Source: Cladophialophora immunda (taxonomy: Eukaryota; Ascomycota; Eurotiomycetes; Chaetothyriales; Herpotrichiellaceae). From it: a stretch of DNA of 64,000 bases. The notes beneath the pieces are model-generated. The model was not told the origin of the DNA and searched no databases. It saw nothing but the letters and a program-made list of their open reading frames with translations. The stretch lies in NCBI RefSeq assembly GCF_000835495.1, contig NW_015622541.1, positions 8,060,001 through 8,124,000 of the forward strand, given 5' to 3'. The position numbers and the translations under genes were made by a program. Positions 22,448-32,605 of the stretch are shown here, piece after piece. Within the stretch, counting starts at the first letter, position 1. The number at the start of each line of letters is the position of its first letter.

Positions 22448-23147
22448 ATGCTTCTCGACGAGGATCCAGCTACTGTAAGTGACCCAGCTTGTCAACCTCT
22501 AGACCATCCTGACGCGATGCAGCTCATCCGCGCTACAATTTCCAACTTCAACATTGCACCCGACAAAGCCGCGCTGTCGCGCGTTAATGACTCGTTATCC
22601 ACCCTACAACAATCCCGTGAGCTTCGCATTCGAGACGCAGAGACTGCGCTGAGAAAATTATCTCGCAAATTGGCCACGCTTTCCTCTCAACATCGCGAAG
22701 TGCTCTCTAGCCATGACAGCGGCAGACATGCCAGTGAGATAGTACAACTCGATACCAAGAAGTTCCGGGTCGCCAAACAGGCCTCGGAGGTAGAAGCAGA
22801 GAGCGAGAGACTAGAAGCCGAACTTGAGCGATTGAAGATACGACTGTGCTCGTTGGAAGAGCAAGGTGTCGAGGGTGACGAGAATACACGGCAAGCCCGG
22901 GAGGTTGATGATCCCACCATGTGCGTTGGCTGCCACAAGATGCAGGAATCTGTGCTGACCTAATAATAGATTGCGTCTTTGGCTATACAGATCACTCGGC
23001 ATCGCGCTGGAGCAGGACGAGGCAGGGAACTACAATAAGGCGACAATTGCAAACACGAAGAAAGGCGATGTGCATGTTGTCAACATCGATCCCAAATTCT
23101 CGAAGTGGTTTTACGCAGACTACTTCTGGCAAACGATGCAAGGCTGA
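22448..23147 (+). CDS. SPC24: Kinetochore protein SPC24 (NDC80 complex)
   Basis: Part of the NDC80 complex that couples kinetochores to microtubules. Exons 22448-22474, 22523-22920 and 22970-23147 give 200 aa. The first intron (48 nt) is a multiple of three without a stop, so an unspliced reading adds 16 residues; removing it gives [24 protein letters not shown], a normal family N-terminus (MLLDEDPAT then [11 protein letters not shown]). A coiled coil covers about 30-135 ([20 protein letters not shown] onward). The C-terminal globular domain is in exon 3: [47 protein letters not shown]. Confidence 0.95.
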
Positions 23148-23830
23148 TGTTCACGACCCGTCACGAACTTAATGAGCACAAAGCGAGGAGTCTTGGTCTG
23201 GGAACAATTGGGATGATTTTGTCTTTAGCATGAAGGTCGTTTGCAATTCCGAAATACACCACTATGTCAGGATGGGTGAAATGGAAAGCTGTCGTTGCCC
23301 AAGCTCCAATTTGAAGTTGTTTTTGGCTGCTAGATCTACGTCGATACCTTGGGTCCTGTTCCTGGTTTACAGCGCCAGACTGAACATCCTGCTTCGTCCA
23401 AGTACTATACAACTACACAAGCACCATTGCAGCCGTCCTTGAGTCAGTTGGCTTGGATACCACCACTTGCGCTGCTGAGAGTCTGCCTCAATATTTTATC
23501 TCCATTTTATTGCCTCAACTAGTCCCGGACGTGACACATTTCCCCTCGCACAAACTGTAGATGATCTCTGACAAACGATTGAGATATAATCTGGAACCTG
23601 TTCTCGGTGTTATTTCTGGTATTCGGTAGATGTGGTTGATATCGCGCTCGCGCGATAGGGCGGCATGACCAGAGCCTGAGTTGGTGATTGTCAGGGCTCT
23701 GATTCGCCCAAGAAAATATCAGCGCGGGCGTCGGGAAAACTCAATATTCCTGTTCCGGCTACGCTTTTCTAGCTGCGACAAGCCCAAGATCATTCAATGC
23801 ATAGGACCAGTGTCGACGGACTCCTCGACA
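23148..23830. other. Intergenic, about 680 bp
   Basis: 3' flank of SPC24 and promoter of NAM9. No gene or RNA recognised. Confidence 0.4.
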
Positions 23831-25227
23831 ATGCCGCGCAAACCGTCGACACCGCTCAAGGTGAAGAAGAACCTTCTGGGTGAAGTTGTAAGTACAGATG
23901 GAACTCCTCTCTCGCCCAAGTTACTGACTGCTTGCGCAGAAAATCAGACAGTCATGGAACAAATACAACCTCTACAACCTGGCACGACAGATGCCTTACT
24001 CGGGAAGATCACATAACTTTTTCAAACAAAAATGGACATCAAAATCCCTGGCGCGAAACTACCATGGTGAACATATCCGCGAGAAACAATGGCTGCGAAT
24101 GTTCGACAGGAGGATTCGGTCCGTGGTACCTATGGATGCAGAGTACTTGGCTTCCAATGATGGCTCTCTTGAATCGGCTGGTCGTGGATCCGGGTTGGAG
24201 GCAAGAGGGAAGCAGAAGACCGCAACACCAATACCATACATGCAAATGACCTTTGCACCGATGGAGCGGAGATTGGACACGGCCATCTTCAGGGCCATGT
24301 TCGCCAGTAGCGCTCGTCAAGCCAGGCAATTTGTCGTACACGGAGCGGTCAAAGTCAATGGCAAGCAGGTGAGGCTGATATTTCTCGTTTTCAATGTGGC
24401 AGTCTTAACGCGAGAAACAGATGCGATACCCGGGGTATCTGCTCAACCCTGGAGATATGTTCCAGGTTGAACCGCAACGAGTTATGTGGGCGACAGGAGC
24501 ACCCAAAGTCCCGCTAAAGGCGACAAAGAGCGAAGACGCTGGAGAGGAGGATACTACTGGAGAAATATCAGCAGAGTCTGCCGATGAGGAAAAGGCCTCT
24601 GAACAAGCTGCTGAAGATGATGTCGATGTTGACAGAGATCCTCGGGAGGTGCTCAAAGACCTACGAGCCAAAGCGAAGAGCATCCTCGCGACATCGAAAC
24701 GAGATATTGGGGCGAAACGGAAGCAGGACCTTCGGGCGTTCTCCATCGCCATCAAAAAGCTGCTGTCACGATCCGCATCATCGACAATCCTCACAGACAG
24801 TCTGGAAGCTCAATTTGCGGAAATCCAACACCAGCTAAACATCCGGAAGGAAAATCAAGACGCCGGCGTGAGCAGTCTGCCTTCTGAGCCAAGTCCAAAG
24901 ACAGGGACAGCGGCCGAATCGGTTGCCCCAGAACCTAAGGAGGAGACTATCCTGACCGACGCCGATTACAACGAGCTCTATGCAGCACTTCGCTCTATGC
25001 ATGAGAACCCTGTCGATGACTCCAAGCCTTACGCTACTCCGTGGATGCCGCGTGATTACATGAGTGTATTTGCCTTCATCCCTCGATTCCTCGAAGTCAA
25101 CCACAACATCTGCGCGGCAGTATACCTGAGACACCCCGTTGCAAGACCAGGCTTGGCCGAGGTGCCCAGTCCCTACCAAGCTGAAGTTCATAGTACAGCC
25201 TTCGCGTGGTATTTGAGACGGAGATAA
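23831..25227 (+). CDS. NAM9: Mitochondrial ribosomal small-subunit protein uS4m (NAM9)
   Basis: Mitoribosome small-subunit protein of the S4 family that binds rRNA and affects decoding accuracy. Exons 23831-23887, 23940-24368 and 24421-25227 give 430 aa. The N-terminal [15 protein letters not shown] opens exon 2. The S4 RNA-binding domain is at about 115-175: [36 protein letters not shown], and [20 protein letters not shown] after intron 2. A fungal acidic, Lys-rich insertion follows ([16 protein letters not shown]), and a conserved C-terminus ends [20 protein letters not shown] and [20 protein letters not shown]. Long C-terminal extensions are normal for Nam9. Confidence 0.94.
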
Positions 25228-25410
25228 AGGTCTAGCGTGAATGCTGAGACGGACATTTTGTACTACTACAGGCACTGCTGCATGGCGATGGGGGCTGGAT
25301 AGACTTGTGTACAATGAGAAAAGTGTCTCAACCATAAACCGGTCGTCTTTCGAATTTCTAGGCATCTCTAGCATCTATCTGCCTAGTATCTACTCATGAA
25401 AGTCTTACAA

Positions 25411-26487
25411 TTACAGGAGCGGGTTGGACCGGTACTCTGGAGCCGATTCGCCGTTGATCTCTGGTTTCTTCGCCTGCTTCTCCTTTTCAAGGTCCAGTTC
25501 GGAATCCTCCAACTCGGCCAGGTACTTCTCCGCCTCGAGAGCCGCTATGCATCCGCTTCCGGCGCTGGTGATGGCCTGGCGATACCGTTTGTCTTGCACG
25601 TCTCCGGCCGCAAACACACCCGAAATGCTGGTATAACTTGTGCCCGGTTTTGTCAAAATGTAGCCGTCTTCGTCTGTATCCATTTGGCCCTTAAACATTG
25701 CGGTTGCTGGATCGTGGCCAACTGCGTAAAACAGTCCATTGGCTTCCAGAACTTCCTCTTCTTTTGTGACCACATTTCTGACCTTCAGATGTGTCATAAG
25801 TCCTCGCGGTTTATCTTCTCCCTGTACCTCGACTGCGACGTGGTTAAACTTGACCGTCACCTTTGGATTCGCCAGCAATCGTTTTGCCATGGTTTTTGAG
25901 GCTCGTAACTTGTCCCTCCTTACCAGCACAGTGACGTGGGAGCCGTATTTTGTCAAAAACATGGCCTCCTCTGCGGCAGAATCACCTCCTCCGATCACAA
26001 CGAGCGGTTTGTTGCGGAAGATGGGAACGGCGCCGTCACAAACTGCGCACGCCGAAATCCCGTTCTGCCAATATATCTCCTCGCCAGGCAAATGTAACCG
26101 TCTCGCATTTGCGCCGGTCGCAATGATGACCGCATCAGCCGTGTGTGCAGGCTCATCTGATTCTCCGTCTTGGTATTCTCTCCATAAGCGAAACGGACGT
26201 GATTTTAGGTCGACCCTTGCGATCGTTTCCGTGATGATCTCCGTACCAAACCGGAGGGACTGTGCTTTCATCTCTTCCATCAACTCTGCGCCACCAATAC
26301 CCTTGGAGAAGCCCGGGAAGTTCTCCACGTCGGTAGTGGTTGTTAACTGGCCGCCCGCCGCGGTGCCACCGGCAAGAAAGCCTTCATACATGATGGGCTT
26401 GAGCTCGGCACGGGAGAGGTAGATCGCAGCAGTATGAGCGGCAGGGCCGGAGCCAATAATGGCGACCTTGGTATGAGGAGGCGCCAT
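25411..26487 (-). CDS. TRR1: Thioredoxin reductase (NADPH)
   Basis: Low-molecular-weight, FAD-dependent thioredoxin reductase that keeps thioredoxin reduced with NADPH. From the ATG at 26487 the protein has 358 aa, the size of cytosolic fungal TrxR. Motifs: FAD-binding [31 protein letters not shown], redox CxxC in [18 protein letters not shown]-binding [15 protein letters not shown], and FAD-binding [20 protein letters not shown]. The C-terminus has a Glu/Lys-rich extension. The same frame is open for another 132 codons upstream without an ATG (listed separately). Divergent from the HAD gene. Confidence 0.96.
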   Translation of the reverse strand: MAPPHTKVAIIGSGPAAHTAAIYLSRAELKPIMYEGFLAGGTAAGGQLTTTTDVENFPGFSKGIGGAELMEEMKAQSLRFGTEIITETIARVDLKSRPFRLWREYQDGESDEPAHTADAVIIATGANARRLHLPGEEIYWQNGISACAVCDGAVPIFRNKPLVVIGGGDSAAEEAMFLTKYGSHVTVLVRRDKLRASKTMAKRLLANPKVTVKFNHVAVEVQGEDKPRGLMTHLKVRNVVTKEEEVLEANGLFYAVGHDPATAMFKGQMDTDEDGYILTKPGTSYTSISGVFAAGDVQDKRYRQAITSAGSGCIAALEAEKYLAELEDSELDLEKEKQAKKPEINGESAPEYRSNPLL

Positions 26488-26883
26488 GGCGCGCAAAAGA
26501 GAGGTGGAAAAGCTCGCTTTAGCGGGTGACTGTTGTTTTTCGATGGAGACCGATGCGGCGGCAAGGGAGAGACTGAGGGACGAGCGCAGAGGCCGTGAGA
26601 TGCGGTGCAGCTTCGAGTAAAACAGCTTGACGGATGAGGAAGAGAATGCGCGGGAGACTGGGGAGGAGGGAGTTTTAACGTTTCCGAAAGGTTGAGGGAG
26701 AGTAGAAATTCCAGCAACGTCGATTGACAAATTGTGAGAAGAAGTTCGTGTGTTTGGATTGCAAATCGCCAGAAACTGTGGCGGCCAGTGGCGGCGAAGT
26801 CGGGTCGAAGCGAGCCACCAAAAGCTGAGAGCTGGGGCAGCTGCCGCTGCAGATTCCAGGGGCCTCGAATTCCCTCGCAGCAA
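26488..26883 (-). other. In-frame, ATG-less open extension upstream of thioredoxin reductase
   Basis: 132 codons in the TRR1 frame have no stop and no ATG, opening at a TTG at 26883. The reading is rich in Ser, Arg, Leu and Ala with almost no acidic residues (for example [19 protein letters not shown] and [15 protein letters not shown]), the composition of a mitochondrial presequence. It could serve a mitochondrial isoform through non-ATG initiation or an unseen spliced exon; a chance open leader is the alternative. Confidence 0.4.
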
Positions 26884-27069
26884 ACACCATCTTTGACCTG
26901 CCCTTGATCACGGCATCACCTATCCATCTGGTCGGTCGCCCTACTTCAACGCAATTGGTAGCGTCAGCGGCTGTTTTACGCTTCTTTGGTTCTCACCTCG
27001 TCCCTTACGCTGCCCCCCTCTCAGCACATGGGAACAGCTCTCAAAGCAATTTACCCTATGACACGGTAG

Positions 27070-28107
27070 ATGGTAATGGGTTTGTTCAGTGCACTTTTCC
27101 ATCCCAAGAAGCTCCCCATGCTCGTGGTCACCCTCGATGCACTTGGAACATTGTACAATTTCCGGCACCCGGTATCTGTGCAGTACCTCCAAGTTGCTGA
27201 GAATTGCGGTCTCAAGGCCAAAGTCGATCTCCAACAGCTAGATCGCTCGTTTAGATCTTCCTTCAAGCATTACAACGCAGCCCATCCCAACTATGGCAAG
27301 AAGACACTCGCGAGTCCTGAGGAATGGTGGACGAAGGTCGTCAACCGGGCTTTCGGCAATCTTGTGGAAGGAGGAGAGGCGACACTGCCAAAGGATTTGG
27401 GGTCTGCCCTCTATACACACTTTTCCTCCGGTGCTGCCTATGAACCTTTTCCCGACGTGAAGCCTTTTCTCCAGAGTATGGCTGCTCTCAAGAAACAGTT
27501 TGCCGATCCAGAAGGACCCCTCGTGGCAACTGGGATTGTCACAAACTCCGATCCTCGAGTCAGGGCGGTGTTACAGGACATGGGTTTCCGCGTAGGACCT
27601 TCGACCATGCCCGATTTCGAAAGTGTAATGAAAACACACATGAATAGCCTCCGCGACCCGTCCAAAGTGTCTTTCGACAGTCCCTTCAGAGACTATTACA
27701 GCCTCCAGAACGACTTCGATTTCCTTTGCACGAGCTACGACGCCGGCGCGGAAAAGCCACAGGAGAAAATCTGGCTGGAAGCCCTCAGGCTTGTGTTCCC
27801 GATGCCTATTTCTCGATCCGAACAGAACTGTGAGCCGGCCTCCAGCATAACGGAAGCATTCAGAAAGGTGTCATCGGCCATCAGCCATCAGTCCGACATT
27901 TCGAGGATGCTGCGGATCCATATCGGAGACGAGTACTCCAAAGACTATGTCGGCGCTGTCGGTGCTGGCTGGGAAGCTCTTCACCTCGATCGAGAGGGAA
28001 GTGGTGCCGAATCGGCGAACGGTGTCAAAGTCGTCCAGTCCCTCGACGAAGCTGCCATGGTTATAAATCTGATGGCCCGAGAGTATTTCGTTCAAGCTGA
28101 AGACTGA
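27070..28107 (+). CDS. HAD-superfamily hydrolase (HDHD3-like)
   Basis: Single exon, 345 aa from the ATG at 27070; ATGs at 27076 and 27118 are alternatives, the last giving MLVVTLDALGTL. Motif I is TLDALGTLYNF: the nucleophile Asp is present, while the usual second Asp two residues later is Leu, as in many HDHD3-type members. Motif II is VTNSDPRV, motif III is AEKPQEKIW, and motif IV is IGDEYSKDYVGAVGAGWEAL. The cap insertion between motifs I and II holds FPDVKPFLQSM. The substrate is unknown; phosphatase activity is a family inference weakened by the motif I change. Confidence 0.85.
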   Translation: MVMGLFSALFHPKKLPMLVVTLDALGTLYNFRHPVSVQYLQVAENCGLKAKVDLQQLDRSFRSSFKHYNAAHPNYGKKTLASPEEWWTKVVNRAFGNLVEGGEATLPKDLGSALYTHFSSGAAYEPFPDVKPFLQSMAALKKQFADPEGPLVATGIVTNSDPRVRAVLQDMGFRVGPSTMPDFESVMKTHMNSLRDPSKVSFDSPFRDYYSLQNDFDFLCTSYDAGAEKPQEKIWLEALRLVFPMPISRSEQNCEPASSITEAFRKVSSAISHQSDISRMLRIHIGDEYSKDYVGAVGAGWEALHLDREGSGAESANGVKVVQSLDEAAMVINLMAREYFVQAED

Positions 28108-28438
28108 CAACCCTGAGACCTTGTATCCGCGACTGCCTGAACTGCTGCTCATAGTTCCAATCCCGAGATGGAATTGCACCCGCATCCATTGGGCCGGAGA
28201 AAGACGCACACCCATTGAAGTATCGTCAATTCTCCACGTCAGCGGCTCCAGAAGAGCCATGGCCCAATGAGAAGATACCGCAGTGGCATGCTTTCTGCAG
28301 CCTGCTTAGAGCTTCTCCAGCGCTTCATTGACATCACATTCTGTTCCAACACCCATCGAGATATTTTGTACTTGGTGACCTCGTGCCTCAGCCCTTTGTG
28401 AGAAGTGACCGGCAATCTTCAAACACTATCCAAAAGAC
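28108..28438. other. Intergenic, HAD 3' flank and malic enzyme promoter
   Basis: 331 bp with no recognised gene. Confidence 0.4.
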
Positions 28439-30217
28439 ATGGAAGAGGGCAAGTTCGACCACCTTCCGCTTGCCAACAAAGGCCCTCTCAAAGTACCCCT
28501 CTACGGCCGCCTACTTCTGGACAACCCTTTCTACAACAAGGGGACATGCTTCACCTCACAAGAGCGTCTGGATTTCGGGCTCAAGGGCCTCCTGCCCACC
28601 AACATCCAAAACCTCGATGAGCAGGTCATGCGAGCCTATCAACAGTACTGCAATCAGCCAGATGACCTCTCCAAGAACACCTTCATGACCTCGATGGCTG
28701 AGCAGAATACCGTGCTCTATTATCGTCTGATTCAAGATCACCTACGGGAGATGTTCAGTATCATCTACACTCCAACTGAGGGTGATGCAATCGAGAATTA
28801 CTCTCGAATCTTCCGCAGGCCGGATGGTTGCTTTTTGAGTATCAAACACCCGGACGAGGTGGAGGAGCGATTGAGTAAATTTGTTAGAGAGAATGACCCT
28901 GACGGAGGGGTCGACTACATCGTTGTTAGTGATGGGGAAGAGATCCTGGGAATCGGCGATCAAGGGGTTGGAGGCATCTTGATCAGCGTGGCCAAGTTGG
29001 CTCTGATGACCATCTGCGGTGGATTGCATCCGGACCGAACCCTCCCAGTCATCCTCGACACGGGAACGGATAATGAAAACCTCCTGAACGACGACCTCTA
29101 TCTCGGCCATCGGTTCAGACGTGTTCGAGGCCAAAGGTACGACGAGTTTTGTGACAAATTCATCCGCACGGCCAAAAAGCTTTATCCAAAGGCCTATGTC
29201 CATTTTGAGGACTTTGGTCTTCCTAATGCCCGGAGGTTGCTCGACAAATATCGCACCGAGTTTCCCGTCTTCAATGATGATGTTCAAGGGACGGGGTGCG
29301 TCACTCTGGCAGCGATCATGGCTGGCTTGCATATCAACGGGGTAAAGATGTCGGACTTGAGAGTGGTTGTTTTCGGAGCTGGGACTGCTGGGTGCGGCAT
29401 CGCCGAACAAGTCCAAGCGGCCATTGCCACCCAATCCGAGAAGAGCAAGGAAGATGTTGCGAATCAGATATGGTAGGGCCTTTCCTTGATCCACGAAGAA
29501 GGGACTGACTGTTGCAGGTGTGTTGATAAACCGGGTCTGCTCCTTGACGACATGGGAGATACCCTCTCAATGGCACAGAGACCCTTTGCACGCGAAGCAT
29601 CCGAATGGCAGGGCAAAGACACCAAATCCCTCAAATCGGTCATCGCCGAGGTCAAACCTCATGTCCTGATCGGGACGTCCACAGTCCCCGGCGCTTTCAC
29701 CAAGGAAGCTGTCCAGGAGATGGCAAAGCACGTCGAACGGCCCATAATTCTCCCCCTCAGCAATCCTACACGTCTGCATGAGGCCAAGCCAGAGGACCTC
29801 ATCCACTGGACTGATGGTCGAGCTCTCGTTGCTACAGGCTCGCCGTTTCCGCCTGTCAAGCACAATGGCAAGGAGATCGAGGTGGCCGAATGCAACAACT
29901 CTGTCTGCTTCCCTGGAATAGGCTTAGGTGGCGTCTTGTGTCGAACAAAATTGGTGACAGATAAGATGCTCGTCGCAGCCGTGACTGCACTGGCCAAGGA
30001 AGCTCCTGCTATGCGTGACCCGGAAAAGGCCCTTGTTCCAGGCGTCGAAATGGCCAGACCAGTCAGTGTCAAGATTGCAATGGCGGTTATTCGATGTGCG
30101 GTGGAGGATGGACTGGCGCAGACGACGGACATTCCTGTCGACTCTGATGAAGAGTTGCAGGAATGGGTGGAGGCGCAGATGTGGGATCCGGTCTACCGAC
30201 CTTACGTGAGGCCTTGA
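28439..30217 (+). CDS. MAE1: Malic enzyme (NAD(P)-dependent, decarboxylating)
   Basis: Oxidative decarboxylation of malate to pyruvate, linking the TCA pool with NAD(P)H supply. Exons 28439-29472 and 29518-30217 give 577 aa, a normal length. Motifs: FSIIYTPTEGDAIENYSRIF, GDQGVGGILISVAKLAL, the metal-site region YVHFEDFGLPNARRLLDKYR, FNDDVQGTGCVTLAAIMAGL, Rossmann VVFGAGTAGCGIAEQ, IGTSTVPGAFTKEAVQEM, PLSNPT and ALVATGSPFPPV. The 45-nt intron falls in the NAD domain. No clear mitochondrial presequence precedes MEEGKFDHLP, so a cytosolic location is likely; cofactor choice cannot be read. It faces the LDH2-type gene tail to tail. Confidence 0.95.
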
Positions 30218-30713
30218 TGTGGAGAATACAGTCCTTGTCCAGACCTTCGAGGTGGGAGAAAGCCTCGATTTCGCAAGAGGCGTTGTACAGACGTGTAGGC
30301 TCCATTTGGCACTCTTATTCTCTTAAATACACCTTTGAGGACACCCATGACACTGAACGAATTTATTTTGCCGCCTTGCAACCGAATGCTCGTGCACAGA
30401 AACCCCCAAAGCGGGCTGTTCTTAACCGGGGACTCGATCAAGTTTCCTTTGAGTAATTGAGAATGTAAGGGTGAGAAGTTGCAGGAGCACATCCGATATT
30501 GTCCTCACCGTTCGCAGCTCAGGATTGTACGCTTGAGCGGCATGAGGAAGACCTTTTTACTCGCAGAAAATCATCTCTGAATTCAAAAGTAGTGACAAGA
30601 ATATTCTATCCTGTGCGTTCTCGAAACGAATTTCCGATGAAGGATACAATCATTGAGAGCCGGGCGACCCTGACCGGGAAAGCCTTGTTATAATCTTCAG
30701 GCTATTTCCCGGG
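30218..30713. other. Convergent intergenic spacer
   Basis: 496 bp between two converging stops. No gene recognised. Confidence 0.4.
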
Positions 30714-31697
30714 TCACTGCGGCGATATCAAGGCTTCGAGCCGCTCGATCACGACATCGTCGACCTCGAGATATCCACCGGCTCTAGTTTCCGCTCGGCG
30801 ACGGTTCGAACGCTCAAAGGGAAGCCTCAACGCATGGCCTGGAAGGGTTGGAGTGGTATGGAAAGCAGTGATGAGATTCCCCACCTCTCGCTTGAAATCA
30901 GCCATAGGCCTGAACTTGGCTGGGTCGATTGCCATGATGAAGTATCCGAACTCTTCCAGATTCGGCGGCAGGGCAGGGGAACCGGCCAGGATCCCCAGTA
31001 GTTGAACCGCGATAGCCAAACCACTCCCTTTTGCACCGCCCCAGACTGCCAGGGCTCCCTTCAGCGCCTTCTCAGGATCGGTGGTCATTTCTCCGTTCTC
31101 GTCGAACGCCGTGTCGGGTGGTAATTGTTCATTTTTGCGCATGGCCAGCATCACCTGTGCATGAATGATTCGAGAGGTTCCAATGTCGTAGATAATGGGG
31201 ACGCCATCAGTGGGGACTCCGATGCAGAAAGGGTTGGTGCCAACGAGAGGTTTGTATGTGCCTTGCGGAGCCACCCAGGGACTGCAGTTCGAGGCGATGA
31301 TGGTCACAAGGTCCTCAGCTGCAGCCATCTCCGCATAGTAGGACAGCATGCCGGTATAGTATGTGTTGTTGGCTCCCACAGCAGACACACCACAAGCCTT
31401 GGCCTTCTCGATCGCCACCTTCGTCGCCTTGTGGGCTACTAGATAGCCCAGAGTGTCCTTGCCATTGAGCTGGGCTGTTGTGGGCGACTCCGATGTCACT
31501 TCGATGCCAGATGATGGCGTCTTACCGGCCAGTCTGTCGGCAATACTCAGGATCCGCGCGAGTCCTGCGATGCCGTAGCCTCGCAGCTCGCTGTCAAGCA
31601 GATGGTCACGGATAGTGGGAATGTCTTCTTCCTGGTATCCGATCTCCCGCAAGGCCCGGTCTGCCAACTGCTGAGCTTCCTCGAACGCGATTTTCAT
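30714..31697 (-). CDS. LDH2/MDH2-family oxidoreductase (malate/L-lactate dehydrogenase type), catalytic His positions altered
   Basis: Single exon, 327 aa, ATG at 31697. The fold family includes malate, ureidoglycolate, sulfolactate and diketogulonate dehydrogenases. Family landmarks are present: N-terminal helices, GTNPFCIGVPTDGVPIIYDI, the GGAKGSGLAIAVQLLGILAG cofactor region and FGYFIMAIDP. Two segments usually carrying histidines differ: the D-S-H-G position reads LRGYGIAGLARI, and the S-N-H-F position reads NNTYYTGMLSYY. Family membership is clear, the reaction is not. It lies tail to tail with malic enzyme, which may or may not be meaningful. Confidence 0.85.
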   Translation of the reverse strand: MKIAFEEAQQLADRALREIGYQEEDIPTIRDHLLDSELRGYGIAGLARILSIADRLAGKTPSSGIEVTSESPTTAQLNGKDTLGYLVAHKATKVAIEKAKACGVSAVGANNTYYTGMLSYYAEMAAAEDLVTIIASNCSPWVAPQGTYKPLVGTNPFCIGVPTDGVPIIYDIGTSRIIHAQVMLAMRKNEQLPPDTAFDENGEMTTDPEKALKGALAVWGGAKGSGLAIAVQLLGILAGSPALPPNLEEFGYFIMAIDPAKFRPMADFKREVGNLITAFHTTPTLPGHALRLPFERSNRRRAETRAGGYLEVDDVVIERLEALISPQ

Positions 31698-32601
31698 CTT
31701 GAAGGCACACAGAACACAAGAGAGAGTCAGGATTGGTACGAGGCCGTCTGCAGGGAGATTCTGAATCCTAACACTACCACAAGTTTTGTGAATAGACGGT
31801 GGCAGTGGTCAGAACCGAGGATACAGTCTGCGTCGGATGATCAGATCAGATTTGGGGAAATTTGGAGCAAGACAGGCTTGGGCTCCACCGAGACTCATTC
31901 GCGGCGCTGGACATCAGCTTTTCTCACTCACATACATACTCCAAATCTCTCGAGGTCCTCTTCCTAGTATTTTTCCGGGTTTCAAGAAGGAACGTGAATA
32001 TCGTTCGACGAGAACGTGGCCCAGCGGAACCGACTAGCATACATTTATCCTCACTGTTGTCGCAGTTATTCCTCGCTTCGAGCGGCCAGCTGAACGACGC
32101 GGTCGGCGCTACACAGTGCAGTTACTCAGTGACATACACGAGAGCTCGCCGCAATGGTCGAGTCCCCTGAGCAACTGTTAGCCCAGCGGAAGGGGGTGTT
32201 GCGACGGCTAGCAACCTCAGAAGACACCACCCAAGCCTCATGAGACCTATCGCCAGAAACCCAGCAGCCAACCCTTTCAACCTCTTATCCTTTTCTGCAC
32301 ACTTCCATGTCCTCGGTTCGAACGGAAGCCGGGATGCCCTGGTGGCTTGAGGTCTGCTCGATGTATATTGTCCGCTCATTCTCATCCATTTCGCCTCGTT
32401 GAAGTTGGTAGCATCTGAGTTACCAGAGCATGATCTGAGGCAATAGGCTGAGCCACAACACGGACAGATTTGGGGGAATGTACCGAAAGTTCCACTGGTT
32501 CAGCTGCGAAATGGCGTGGGCGAAACTCAACATAGGGTTAACCAAACTTTGAACCCACTCAGGCGTATATATTTCAGAGCGCTACAGTCCTCGAGTCGTA
32601 A
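31698..32601. other. Intergenic, about 900 bp
   Basis: Promoter of the LDH2-type gene and upstream region of the Cys-rich gene. TATATA occurs at 32564-32569, about 40 bp before the first in-frame ATG of the next gene. A possible small first exon begins at the ATG at 32478 (MYRKFHWFSCEM), but no convincing splice to the next frame was found. Confidence 0.35.
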
Positions 32602-32605
32602 AAAG

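Noticed and set aside
25739..26422. 227-codon open frame opposite thioredoxin reductase
   Set aside because: Antisense shadow of conserved FAD/NADPH domains.
28742..29494. 250-codon open frame opposite malic enzyme
   Set aside because: Shadow on the other strand of a conserved enzyme; no own motif.
32122..32385. 87-codon minus-strand open frame with a hydrophobic stretch (LAAGFLAIGLMRLGWCLLRL)
   Set aside because: It has an ATG, but no family resemblance, no splice support and a low-complexity end; too weak to call.
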